Translations under genes and position numbers: made by a program
Source of the DNA: an uncultured Gammaproteobacteria bacterium
GTDB taxonomy: Bacteria; Pseudomonadota; Gammaproteobacteria; Steroidobacterales; JABDMI01
Direction of reading: 5' to 3'
Length of the DNA stretch: 40,848 nt
Assembly (NCBI GenBank): GCA_905479875.1
Contig: CAJQOG010000123.1
Coordinates: 1 to 40,848, forward strand
The notes under the pieces: model-generated
Database searches by the model: none
Told to the model about the DNA's origin: nothing
What the model saw: only the letters and a program-made list of their open reading frames with translations
Part shown: positions 8,704-17,981 of the stretch, piece by piece
Position numbering within the stretch: the first letter of the stretch is position 1
How the letters are laid out: each line of letters begins with the position of its first letter

Positions 8704-9090
8704 CTATTTATTTTTACGTATCATATTACGGTTGGGCTTAATTTTACCATCAGCAATTTTTTGAAATAAATTCTCGGCACTTTTACGCGTGAGCTTCACA
8801 TCTTGTGCGGATGTAGATCTACGAGTTAAAGCCACAATATCCATCGCCGGCAAATTATCGTGCAAACGAAAAACTTCTCTAATTTGACGTTTAATCGCAT
8901 TGCGGTCTGCTGCATGTGGCACGGCACGTTTAGCAATGGCTAAGCCCAATCTTGATTCACCCTGTTCATTGGCATGTACTGCAAATGACAATTGCGAATC
9001 AGAAACTCGTGAACCTTTTTTTAAAACACGCATAAAATCAAGGCGCTTTAATAAGCGCCTTGATTTTGGAAATGTGCTTGTAGTAGACAA
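8704..9090 (-). CDS. rnpA: ribonuclease P protein component RnpA
   Basis: A 128-residue basic protein with the RnpA order of motifs: [20 protein letters not shown] at the start, [17 protein letters not shown] and the RNR-type signature [16 protein letters not shown] near residues 60-75, then MDIVALTRR. It binds the leader of precursor tRNAs and the RNase P RNA. The start must be TTG at 9090: an in-frame TGA lies closely upstream, and the next ATG (residue 20) would remove conserved residues. No strong ribosome site is visible. The first codons form one arm of a 15-bp hairpin and a second hairpin precedes the start, so expression is likely damped relative to rpmH. Confidence 0.96.
   Translation of the reverse strand: MSTTSTFPKSRRLLKRLDFMRVLKKGSRVSDSQLSFAVHANEQGESRLGLAIAKRAVPHAADRNAIKRQIREVFRLHDNLPAMDIVALTRRSTSAQDVKLTRKSAENLFQKIADGKIKPNRNMIRKNK
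9034..9067 (-). terminator. 15-bp hairpin with U-run inside the rnpA 5' coding region (attenuator-like)
   Basis: Bases 9034-9048 pair perfectly with 9053-9067 around a 4-base loop. In the transcript it reads AAAAUCAAGGCGCUU, loop, AAGCGCCUUGAUUUU, so a GC-containing stem ends in a U-run, as in an intrinsic terminator. It covers rnpA codons about 8-19. Internal termination or an inhibitory structure between rpmH and most of rnpA would fit the much higher need for L34 than for RnpA. Confidence 0.6.
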
Positions 9091-9101
9091 GCTGTTGCGT
9101 C

Positions 9102-9140
9102 ATCTTGTATCGACTGATTAACCAGTCGAAATAACAAGAT
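9102..9140 (-). other. rpmH-rnpA intercistronic hairpin
   Basis: Two nested 7-bp stems form a long hairpin: 9102-9108 with 9134-9140, and 9110-9116 with 9123-9129, around a 6-base loop. It begins in the rpmH stop codon and ends 11 bases before the rnpA TTG start. There is no U-run, so it looks like a processing or 3'-end-stabilising structure rather than a terminator. Confidence 0.55.
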
Positions 9141-9274
9141 TATGCAGATAGTACCTTGCGGCCTTTAGCGCGACGACGCTTAAGCACTAAGCGTCCACCT
9201 TTTGTAGCCATACGAGCACGGAAACCGTGAGCACGTTTACGTTTTAAAGTACTTGGTTGGAATGTACGTTTCAT
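9140..9274 (-). CDS. rpmH: 50S ribosomal protein bL34
   Basis: Translation from ATG at 9274 gives a 44-residue protein starting [20 protein letters not shown], containing [20 protein letters not shown] and ending KVLSA, which is bL34 at its usual length. It is a small, very basic component of the 50S subunit. It is the first gene of the minus-strand rpmH-rnpA-yidD-yidC series and is divergent from dnaA. The promoter candidate is at 9385-9413, leaving a leader of about 100 bases. Confidence 0.98.
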   Translation of the reverse strand: MKRTFQPSTLKRKRAHGFRARMATKGGRLVLKRRRAKGRKVLSA

Positions 9275-9384
9275 AATCTTTAACCTAATTGATCGTCGTT
9301 ATAAGTAATTCATCTCTGTCTCATATAGCGACTAGTTTTTTACTAGGCCAAATGGATGCATATCACGACGTTGACGAACCGCGC

Positions 9385-9413
9385 AGAATACGGATTAGAC
9401 CTTGTTTTGTCAA
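9385..9413 (-). promoter_or_regulatory. rpmH: rpmH promoter candidate (sigma70, GC-rich discriminator)
   Basis: On the minus strand a consensus -35 TTGACA (9413-9408) is followed after exactly 17 bases by TATTCT (9390-9385), a 4/6 match to the -10. The -10 is followed by GCGCGG, a GC-rich discriminator as found in stable-RNA and ribosomal-protein promoters under ppGpp control. The predicted start near 9378 gives a leader of about 100 bases before rpmH. Confidence 0.65.
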
Positions 9414-9697
9414 GCTAAAATAGCTTTAATGCTGGTATTCTTGAGAATGATTCTAAGTTGCTATGATGGCTTAAAACCTGAGTTCTAGGCTTTAAAGCGG
9501 GTAAAAATTAATCGCACCACTAAGGTCAAGAGCAACTTTACTCTGAAAGGAATTTAATTTTAAGCTGGGACAAGCCTATAGTCTCCGCAGAATTTTACAC
9601 TGCTAAACTTTACAAATAAGTCAAAATTCATTTTTTGATTTATTTTTAGGCATTTTTCTCTATAAATATTAGGCTCTTAGCTAATTTAAGCAATATT

Positions 9698-9706
9698 TTA
9701 TCCACA
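9698..9706 (+). promoter_or_regulatory. DnaA box upstream of dnaA
   Basis: TTATCCACA, a perfect match to the consensus DnaA box, lies 100 bases before the dnaA start codon. It is isolated, which fits autoregulation of dnaA better than an origin core. Confidence 0.75.
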
Positions 9707-9805
9707 GGCTGGTCTGGTGCTTTCACAGTGGTACACTAAGCGCCCTTTGCATTATTCTAAAAATTGTATTAATGCCTATTTGTTTATTTATTGGAGTTAG
9801 TTAAA

Positions 9806-11167
9806 TTGTCTCATGCATGGCAATTTTGTTTAGATACCCTGAAACTGGAACTCGATCAAGAGCAGTTCAATATCTACTTACGCCCTCTCCACGTTAAGGC
9901 TCACGACAATACTATTCGTTTGTATGTACCTAATAATTTTGTAAGACGTTATATTGAGCAAAATTTACTCAAACGCATCACCGAATTACTCAAAACTAAA
10001 ATTCCATCGGTCAATGTGCAACTGGAAGTCGGTAACCCTACTGAGAATAATGAACCGGTTATTGCGGCCTCAGTTATTGCAACTGATTATGCGATAGACC
10101 AAGTCTCGGCTACCGGTGTTAAGCACACAAATAAGCCGTTTATAATAAATAGCCGTCTAAACCCCGATTTTACTTTTGATAGCTTTGTTGCCGGTAAAAG
10201 TAACCAACTGGCTCGTGCTGCTGCTTTCCAGGTCGCGCAAAACCCTGGACATTCTTATAATCCACTGTTTATTTACGGTGGAGTTGGTTTAGGTAAAACG
10301 CATTTAATGCACAGCATTGGCAATGCCATGTTGGCACACAACCCACAAGCCAAAATTGCCTATGTGCATTCCGAACGCTTTGTGGGTGACATGGTAAGAG
10401 CCTTACAACATAACTCAATAGATAACTTTAAACATACCTATAGATCGCTCGATGCGTTGTTAATTGATGACATACAATTCTTTGCTGGGAAAGAGCGTTC
10501 GCAAGAAGAATTTTTTCATACCTTTAATGCTTTAATGGATGCCAAACAACAAATAGTTTTAACCTCTGATCGCTACCCTAAAGAAGTATCTGGTTTAGAA
10601 GAGCGTTTAAAATCACGTTTTGGTTGGGGATTAACTGTTGCTATTGAACCACCCGAATTAGAAACCAGTGTGGCCATCTTAATGCAAAAAGCTCATCAAT
10701 CACAAATTCAATTACCAGAGAATGTTGCCTTTTTTATAGCACAAAACATACGTTCTAATGTGCGTGAACTCGAAGGTGCCCTGCGTCGTGTAGTGGCCAA
10801 TTCACGGTTTTTAGGTGAGCCCATTTCTATTGAGTTTGCAAAAAAAGCTTTAAGTGATTTATTGGCAGTACAAGAAAAACTAATTTCTATAGACAACATA
10901 CAAAAGACCGTTGCCTCTTATTTTAAAATTAGAGTTAATGATCTTACTGCTAAAACTCGGACGCGTTCTATTGCACGGCCTCGTCAAGTTGCTATGGCTT
11001 TAGCTAAGGAGCTAACCCGTTTAAGTCTGCCAGAAATAGGAAAAGCTTTTGGTGGACGTGATCATACAACCGTTATTCATGCTCAAAAGAAAATAAAAGA
11101 GCTGCGTGAGACTGATCATAGAATGCGAGAAGATTACGATAATTTATTTAGAACACTGACTAATTAA
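9806..11167 (+). CDS. dnaA: chromosomal replication initiator protein DnaA
   Basis: A 453-residue AAA+ initiator. Domain I covers about residues 1-85 ([12 protein letters not shown]...FNIYLRPL), followed by a variable linker. Domain III contains Walker A GGVGLGKT near residue 160 and Walker B LLIDDIQF near 220. Domain IV ends with the DNA-binding signature [15 protein letters not shown]. DnaA-ATP assembles on DnaA boxes and melts oriC. I choose TTG at 9806, nine bases after GGAG and giving MSHAWQFC, which aligns with other DnaA N-termini. A TTG at 9791 overlaps that ribosome site and is unlikely. No in-frame ATG exists near the start, so a weak TTG start limits DnaA synthesis. Confidence 0.98.
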   Translation: MSHAWQFCLDTLKLELDQEQFNIYLRPLHVKAHDNTIRLYVPNNFVRRYIEQNLLKRITELLKTKIPSVNVQLEVGNPTENNEPVIAASVIATDYAIDQVSATGVKHTNKPFIINSRLNPDFTFDSFVAGKSNQLARAAAFQVAQNPGHSYNPLFIYGGVGLGKTHLMHSIGNAMLAHNPQAKIAYVHSERFVGDMVRALQHNSIDNFKHTYRSLDALLIDDIQFFAGKERSQEEFFHTFNALMDAKQQIVLTSDRYPKEVSGLEERLKSRFGWGLTVAIEPPELETSVAILMQKAHQSQIQLPENVAFFIAQNIRSNVRELEGALRRVVANSRFLGEPISIEFAKKALSDLLAVQEKLISIDNIQKTVASYFKIRVNDLTAKTRTRSIARPRQVAMALAKELTRLSLPEIGKAFGGRDHTTVIHAQKKIKELRETDHRMREDYDNLFRTLTN

Positions 11168-11540
11168 TTAGTGTTTGTTTAGATAGTAAGTACTACAAAT
11201 TTTAGAAAATAACTCTTAAGAATTAGTATTTAGTAGATGAAGCCTTTAAGAATGTTTTACAATAATATGACCTATTATTTAGGCAAAATTTTGGGCTGTT
11301 TTACTTGTGTATAAGACTTGTATAAGCCTGTGGATAAAAATCTAATAAACTGTGTGTAAGATAATTTTTTGACTTATCCACAATTTGTCCACAGATTACA
11401 AAGTGGCTTATACAGTATTTAAACACAGAGTTAGAAATCAGTAAATCACTGATTTTAATAGAGAATTAGGCTTATCCACAGAAAATGGCTTGCCTAATAA
11501 TAGTAATAATAAAGTATATATATAAAAGGTTTTATTAATA
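11168..11540. other. oriC: probable chromosomal origin of replication (oriC), dnaA-dnaN spacer
   Basis: This 373-base non-coding spacer holds three consensus DnaA boxes (reverse 11329-11337; forward 11374-11382 and 11472-11480), one single-mismatch box (forward 11385-11393, TTGTCCACA) and a weaker reverse one at 11351-11359 (TTACACACA). The boxes at 11374 and 11385 are in tandem one helical turn apart. Downstream of the last box lies an AT-rich stretch of about 45 bases reaching the dnaN start, the likely unwinding element. I see no GATC sites, which argues against SeqA/Dam control. The location between dnaA and dnaN is a common oriC site. Function is inferred. Confidence 0.8.
11495..11512 (+). 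promoter_or_regulatory. DnaA-trio-like triplet run in the oriC unwinding region
   Basis: Six consecutive triplets TAA TAA TAG TAA TAA TAA (pattern TAR) follow the 11472-11480 DnaA box after a 14-base spacer containing GGCTTGCC. This matches the box, GC-containing spacer and trio order described for bacterial unwinding elements, where DnaA loads on one strand. Orientation relative to the box should be compared with known origins. Confidence 0.5.
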
Positions 11541-12638
11541 ATGTTATTCACCATTTCAAGAGATTCCTTCCTAAAAACCTTACAAGCCGTCATTGGAGTT
11601 GTAGAGCGAAGACAAACAATGCCTGTTTTAGCTAATGTGCTTTTACAGGTTACTGATACTGATTTATCAATGACCGCTTCGGATTTAGAAGTTCAATTAG
11701 TGGCTGGTACTTCAGACTCACTTAAAGTGGAAAAAAATGGTGAAATTACGGTTCCTGGTCGTAAGCTTTTAGATATCTGTAAAAACCTACCAGCAGGCAC
11801 TGATTTACGTATCTCCTTAGACAAGGAGCGTGTCACCTTACGTTCTGGTCGTTCACGTTTTACTTTAGCCACCTTACCAGCTACAGAGTTTCCAGTATTG
11901 GAAGCGGTTAAGGGAGCGCAGAGCTTTAGTATTGAACAAAATAAACTTAGACAACAGATAGAACGCACTCAGTTTGCCATGGCTCAACAAGACGTACGTT
12001 ATTACCTAAATGGTATGTTGTTTGAATTAAAGAACAATGAGCTCGTTACAGTGGCCACTGATGGCCATCGTTTAGCTATGGCAGCTCAAGCGGTTAGTCA
12101 TGACACTGATGTGCAAGTAATTTTGCCACGTAAAGGTGTAATGGAGCTTTCACGTTTACTGGATAATGAAGGTGAATTAAAGATCACATTAAGTCAACAT
12201 CATTTACAAGCAGTATTCGGTAATCGTAGCTTTATTTCTAAGTTAATTGACGGAAAATTTCCTGAATATCAAAGAGTTATACCATCTTCAACCTCAAATA
12301 ATATCACTGCAGAGCGTCAATCTTTTCGTGCTGCACTGCAGCGTGCTGCAATTCTATCGAATGAGAAATTTCGTGGTATTCGTGTAGAACTTAAGGAAAA
12401 TACTTTGGGTATACATTCGCATAATCCTGAGCAAGAAGAGGCTGAAGATGCGATTGAGATTGAGTACAGTGGTGATGAAGTTGAAGTGGGTTTTAATGTT
12501 AACTATCTATTAGACGTTTTAGGTATTTTAGAATCAGATATTATTAATATCGGTTTAACCGACTCAAATAGCTCCTGCCTCATTACAGATGACAAAATGG
12601 AAGGTTGTAAGTTTGTGATCATGCCAATGCGTCTATAG
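11541..12638 (+). CDS. dnaN: DNA polymerase III beta subunit (sliding clamp)
   Basis: A 365-residue protein with the three-domain clamp architecture and the standard length (E. coli 366). Recognisable parts are the start MLFTISRDSFLKTLQAVIGV, TMPVLANVLLQV, the central VATDGHRLAMA, and the C-terminal end of the cleft that binds partner peptides, VIMPMRL. The homodimeric ring tethers Pol III and binds Hda, MutS, ligase and other partners. The ATG is 11 bases after AAAGG and immediately downstream of the oriC AT-rich region. recF follows after 71 bases. Confidence 0.99.
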   Translation: MLFTISRDSFLKTLQAVIGVVERRQTMPVLANVLLQVTDTDLSMTASDLEVQLVAGTSDSLKVEKNGEITVPGRKLLDICKNLPAGTDLRISLDKERVTLRSGRSRFTLATLPATEFPVLEAVKGAQSFSIEQNKLRQQIERTQFAMAQQDVRYYLNGMLFELKNNELVTVATDGHRLAMAAQAVSHDTDVQVILPRKGVMELSRLLDNEGELKITLSQHHLQAVFGNRSFISKLIDGKFPEYQRVIPSSTSNNITAERQSFRAALQRAAILSNEKFRGIRVELKENTLGIHSHNPEQEEAEDAIEIEYSGDEVEVGFNVNYLLDVLGILESDIINIGLTDSNSSCLITDDKMEGCKFVIMPMRL

Positions 12639-12709
12639 ACCATCTTTTGAGGAATTAATACTTAATTCTTAATGACACAGCAAACTGTTTTTAAATATCT
12701 ATTAATAAT

Positions 12710-13891
12710 ATGCACCTGACTGAATTAGCGATCACGCATTTTCGCTGTTTAGATCAGGTGCTTTTATATCCCTCTCCTGGTATAAATTTTATCTTAGGTG
12801 CTAACGGAGCTGGAAAAACATCAGTACTCGAAGCCCTCTTTTGTCTTTCTAGAGGCCGCTCTTTTCGAGCTAATTCTTTAAATAAGTTAATTCAAGATGA
12901 TACTAAATCTTTTATTGTAAGAGCTAAGTTACAAACTGAAATCAGTCAGTATATTGCTCTTCAAGCTAATAGAGATAATTCTGGCTCAAATTACCAAGCT
13001 AAAATTGATGGTGAACAAATAAAGAGTTTGGTCGAACTAAGTCGTGTATTGCCTGCAGTAATAATTGATCCAGCTATACATAAACTCATTGAGGAAGGAC
13101 CAAAACTTCGCAGACAATATATTGATTGGGGAGTGTTCCACGTGGAACCTTTGTTTATTCATGAATGGAAGCGTTATCAACAAGCATTAAAACAACGTAA
13201 TGCTGGACTAAAAAAAGGTCTACCTCACACTCAATTACAAGCCTGGACAAAGATACTGATTGATTCCGGAAATAGAATTGATGAGCTTAGAAAGGCCTAT
13301 ATTGCACAATTATCGCTAGATATCAGTGATTTTGCGGCTGATTTGCTGGATTCAGAGCTAAAATTGGCATATCGCAGTGGTTGGCCTAAAGATCTTAGTT
13401 TTTCTGAGGCTCTTAATAAAAATATAGAGCGAGAACAGAAAGTAGGTTTAACTGTTGTTGGACCGCACCGAGCTGACTTGATTATTCAAGTTGGTGACCT
13501 AGTTCTCAACACTGAAGAAGAGAATGATGAAAACCTTTCTGATGATCCTTCAGATAACACCAAAAGTAAAAACCAATACTATGCTGTTCAACAACGTGTT
13601 TCTCGGGGACAACAGAAACTCATTGCGGCTAGTTTAATGTTAGCTCAAGTAAAACACTTTCGTGATATACATAATATTTCTCCCTTGCTTTTAATTGATG
13701 ATCCTTTTGCCGAATTGGATCAAGACCATTCAAATCGCCTTTTAGAAAAAATTGACTCCTTACAAGCTCAAACATTTATAACCACACTCAATTCTTTGAG
13801 CCATTCTGTCTTTGAAAACGCAACAAAGTTCCACGTGGAACATCGTAATATCTTGAAACAGAAAAATACGCAACCGACTAAAAATGATTAA
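12710..13891 (+). CDS. recF: DNA replication and repair protein RecF
   Basis: A 393-residue ABC-type ATPase, longer than the usual 355-370. Walker A is GANGAGKT at residues 30-37, the signature SRGQQKL near 298-304, and Walker B LLLIDDPFAELD follows. RecF with RecO and RecR loads RecA at single-strand gaps. The extra length includes an acidic, probably disordered insertion at about residues 268-288 (NTEEENDENLSDDPSD...), between the GPHRADL block and the signature. The gene contains two near-perfect parS sites, each encoding an FHVE motif (residues about 143-146 and 374-377). It sits in the usual dnaA-dnaN-recF-gyrB order. Confidence 0.98.
   Translation: MHLTELAITHFRCLDQVLLYPSPGINFILGANGAGKTSVLEALFCLSRGRSFRANSLNKLIQDDTKSFIVRAKLQTEISQYIALQANRDNSGSNYQAKIDGEQIKSLVELSRVLPAVIIDPAIHKLIEEGPKLRRQYIDWGVFHVEPLFIHEWKRYQQALKQRNAGLKKGLPHTQLQAWTKILIDSGNRIDELRKAYIAQLSLDISDFAADLLDSELKLAYRSGWPKDLSFSEALNKNIEREQKVGLTVVGPHRADLIIQVGDLVLNTEEENDENLSDDPSDNTKSKNQYYAVQQRVSRGQQKLIAASLMLAQVKHFRDIHNISPLLLIDDPFAELDQDHSNRLLEKIDSLQAQTFITTLNSLSHSVFENATKFHVEHRNILKQKNTQPTKND
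13134..13149. promoter_or_regulatory. parS: parS-like centromere site 1, inside recF
   Basis: TGTTCCACGTGGAACC matches the parS consensus TGTTNCACGTGNAACA at 15 of 16 positions (last A is C). It lies about 1.7 kb from the putative oriC. ParB nucleates on such sites for chromosome segregation. In frame it encodes VFHVEP. Confidence 0.75.
13827..13842. promoter_or_regulatory. parS: parS-like centromere site 2, inside recF
   Basis: AGTTCCACGTGGAACA matches the parS consensus at 15 of 16 positions (first T is A). It is 693 bases from site 1, near the 3' end of recF, and encodes KFHVEH. The two sites share the 14-base core GTTCCACGTGGAAC. Confidence 0.75.
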
Positions 13892-14068
13892 AATTTAATC
13901 ATTGTGCAGCGCATCAAACGCGATTAGAATCTGCGTATTAAATAATCATTAAAAACCCGCCTTTTTAAGCAATTTTAAAATACTTTTAATACTACGACTA
14001 AGCTAAAGCAAAAAATCAGTTTAAAGCCGTTTGAAAGCGATATAGAGCAGGTGAGCTAATCTAATAAA

Positions 14069-14077
14069 TGTTATAAT
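14069..14077 (+). promoter_or_regulatory. gyrB: extended -10 promoter candidate for gyrB
   Basis: TGTTATAAT combines a perfect TATAAT with the TGn extension. It lies 36 bases before the gyrB ATG in a 221-base spacer after recF. No clear -35 is visible, as is usual for extended -10 promoters. gyrB can thus be expressed apart from the upstream genes. Confidence 0.55.
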
Positions 14078-14109
14078 TGTTGGATAATTTGAACCAAAAA
14101 GTAGAGTAA

Positions 14110-16551
<2,442 letters not shown>

Positions 16552-16578
16552 ATACATCTGAATTATTCCATACAAAAG

Positions 16579-16601
16579 GCTGCAAGTTTGCAGCTTTTTT
16601 T
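16579..16601 (+). terminator. intrinsic terminator after gyrB
   Basis: GCTGCAA (16579-16585) pairs with TTGCAGC (16588-16594) around a 2-base gap and is followed by seven T. It lies 28 bases after the gyrB stop codon. Confidence 0.8.
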
Positions 16602-16670
16602 ATTGCTTTAGTTCAGTATTTTTCAAAGTAGATAAACTAACTTGTAAGCTTGAGTTAAAAAATATTTAAT

Positions 16671-17459
16671 ATGAACTTAGATAAAATTTTAAAATTAGTT
16701 AATCAAAATAATAAATTTATAATTCCAAAAAACTGGGCACAAGGACGTACAGTATATGGTGGTTTATCAGCATCTATAGCTTATCAAGCAGCAAAGAATG
16801 AGTTGCAAACAGAACGCCCTATTCGATCCATGAGTTGTAATTTTATTGGACCATTTAAGGTTGAACAGGAGTTTTTGATTGATACCGAAGTACTGCGTGA
16901 AGGTGGTAATGTTAGTTCTGTACAAACAAGTTTAATTCAAGATAAGCAAGTGAAAGTACGTGCTCAATTTGTTTTTGGTAAAGCGCGGGAAACAAAAATA
17001 AGTGTAGATAATAAAATATTACATACAATGCAAGTTCCAAAGAAACCAAGTTTTATGCCAAATATACCAGGCTTAACGCCGAAGTTCTTAGAGCACTTTG
17101 ACATACAGTTTACTGATGGTGGAAAACCTTTTACAGGAAGTAAAAAAGATCACATATATGGCTGGATGAGGTTAGCAATACCCAGTAAAAGCTTAACACA
17201 TGCACATTTAATTGCTCTTATTGACGCTTGGCCACCTACTGTATTGCAAAAACTACGTCTACCCGCTTCAGGTAGCACAATGACTTGGAATCTAAATTTT
17301 GTAAATCCGTTACAAAGTTTTTCTGACAGTGAATGGTTTGCATATCAAGCAGAAACTTTACAGTATTCAGAAGGTTATGGGATTACAACAGCAAATATTT
17401 GGGATTCGCAAGCTAATCTGATTGCAATAAGTACACAAAATGTAACGGTATTTGCATAA
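16671..17459 (+). CDS. acyl-CoA thioesterase-like protein (double hot-dog)
   Basis: A 262-residue protein that fits the TesB-like thioesterase family with two hot-dog domains. The N-terminal domain has QGRTVYGGLSASIAYQAAKNEL (residues 25-46), equivalent to the GG helix of TesB-type enzymes. The second domain has HAHLIALIDAWPPTVLQKL, with the conserved aspartate D188 before WPP, and MTWNLNFVNPL. Such enzymes hydrolyse acyl-CoA to free fatty acid and CoA in the cytoplasm. It follows the gyrB terminator and is nine bases before the next gene, which is likely translated from the same mRNA. Substrate length is unknown. Confidence 0.85.
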   Translation: MNLDKILKLVNQNNKFIIPKNWAQGRTVYGGLSASIAYQAAKNELQTERPIRSMSCNFIGPFKVEQEFLIDTEVLREGGNVSSVQTSLIQDKQVKVRAQFVFGKARETKISVDNKILHTMQVPKKPSFMPNIPGLTPKFLEHFDIQFTDGGKPFTGSKKDHIYGWMRLAIPSKSLTHAHLIALIDAWPPTVLQKLRLPASGSTMTWNLNFVNPLQSFSDSEWFAYQAETLQYSEGYGITTANIWDSQANLIAISTQNVTVFA

Positions 17460-17468
17460 GGTAATGGT

Positions 17469-17981
17469 ATGAAGATAATTTTTTCGCACGGTAAAGAAAG
17501 CGGGCCATGGGGCACTAAGATTAAACGGCTTGCCAAGATAGCTGAGCAATTAAATTGTTCGGTTGAAAGTATTGATTATCAAGGCATGCAAGATGCTGAT
17601 AGCCGCGTTGAGAAATTAGTGCAACATTTAAAGGATGAGACAGAAGAATATATTCTAGTTGGTTCCAGTATGGGCGGTTATGTTTCTTTAGTTGCAGCTA
17701 GTCAGTTAAACCCAAGAGGTCTATTTCTCTTAGCACCTGCTTTGTATATGCCGGGTTATGAAAGTAAAGATTACGCTTTGAATCAAAATAATGTTTGTAT
17801 TGTGCACGCCTGGGAAGATGAAATTATTCCATATGAGAATGTTCTTTTATATGCTAAAAGGACACAATGTGAATTACATTTAGTTAATAGTGATCATCGT
17901 TTAGTATCAGTATTGGAACATGTAGGGAATTATTTCATCACGTATTTACGACCTTTACTCTTGGATGATAATATCATTTGA
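17469..17981 (+). CDS. small alpha/beta hydrolase, YqiA/YcfP-like esterase
   Basis: A 170-residue minimal alpha/beta hydrolase beginning MKIIFSHGKESGPWGTKI. The nucleophile elbow is GSSMGGY with Ser67. The acid is probably Asp117 in HAWEDEIIP and the base His143 in NSDHRL, so the triad is complete. The size and the SHGKESGPWG start recall the YqiA/YcfP group of small esterases. No signal peptide is present, so it is cytoplasmic. It is co-directional with the thioesterase (nine-base gap). Its last 27 bases overlap the convergent GGDEF-like gene. Specific substrate is unknown. Confidence 0.85.
   Translation: MKIIFSHGKESGPWGTKIKRLAKIAEQLNCSVESIDYQGMQDADSRVEKLVQHLKDETEEYILVGSSMGGYVSLVAASQLNPRGLFLLAPALYMPGYESKDYALNQNNVCIVHAWEDEIIPYENVLLYAKRTQCELHLVNSDHRLVSVLEHVGNYFITYLRPLLLDDNII

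Larger units (their letters stand above)
9275..9805. promoter_or_regulatory. rpmH-dnaA divergent intergenic region
   Basis: This 531-base spacer holds no supportable gene. It contains the rpmH promoter (9385-9413, minus), a consensus DnaA box at 9698-9706 that could serve dnaA autoregulation, and an AT-rich stretch around 9620-9700 likely to contain the dnaA promoter. The best pair I see for dnaA is TTGATT at 9635 with TATAAA at 9661, but the 20-base spacing is poor. The dnaA ribosome site GGAG is at 9793-9796. In some gammaproteobacteria this region contributes to oriC; here the box cluster is on the other side of dnaA. Confidence 0.6.

Noticed and set aside
9635-9666. TTGATT/TATAAA pair as the dnaA promoter
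   Set aside because: Spacer of 20 bases is too long; mentioned only as the best of poor candidates.
11168-11540. A small gene in the dnaA-dnaN spacer
   Set aside because: No start with ribosome site and coding character; the content is DnaA boxes and AT-rich DNA.
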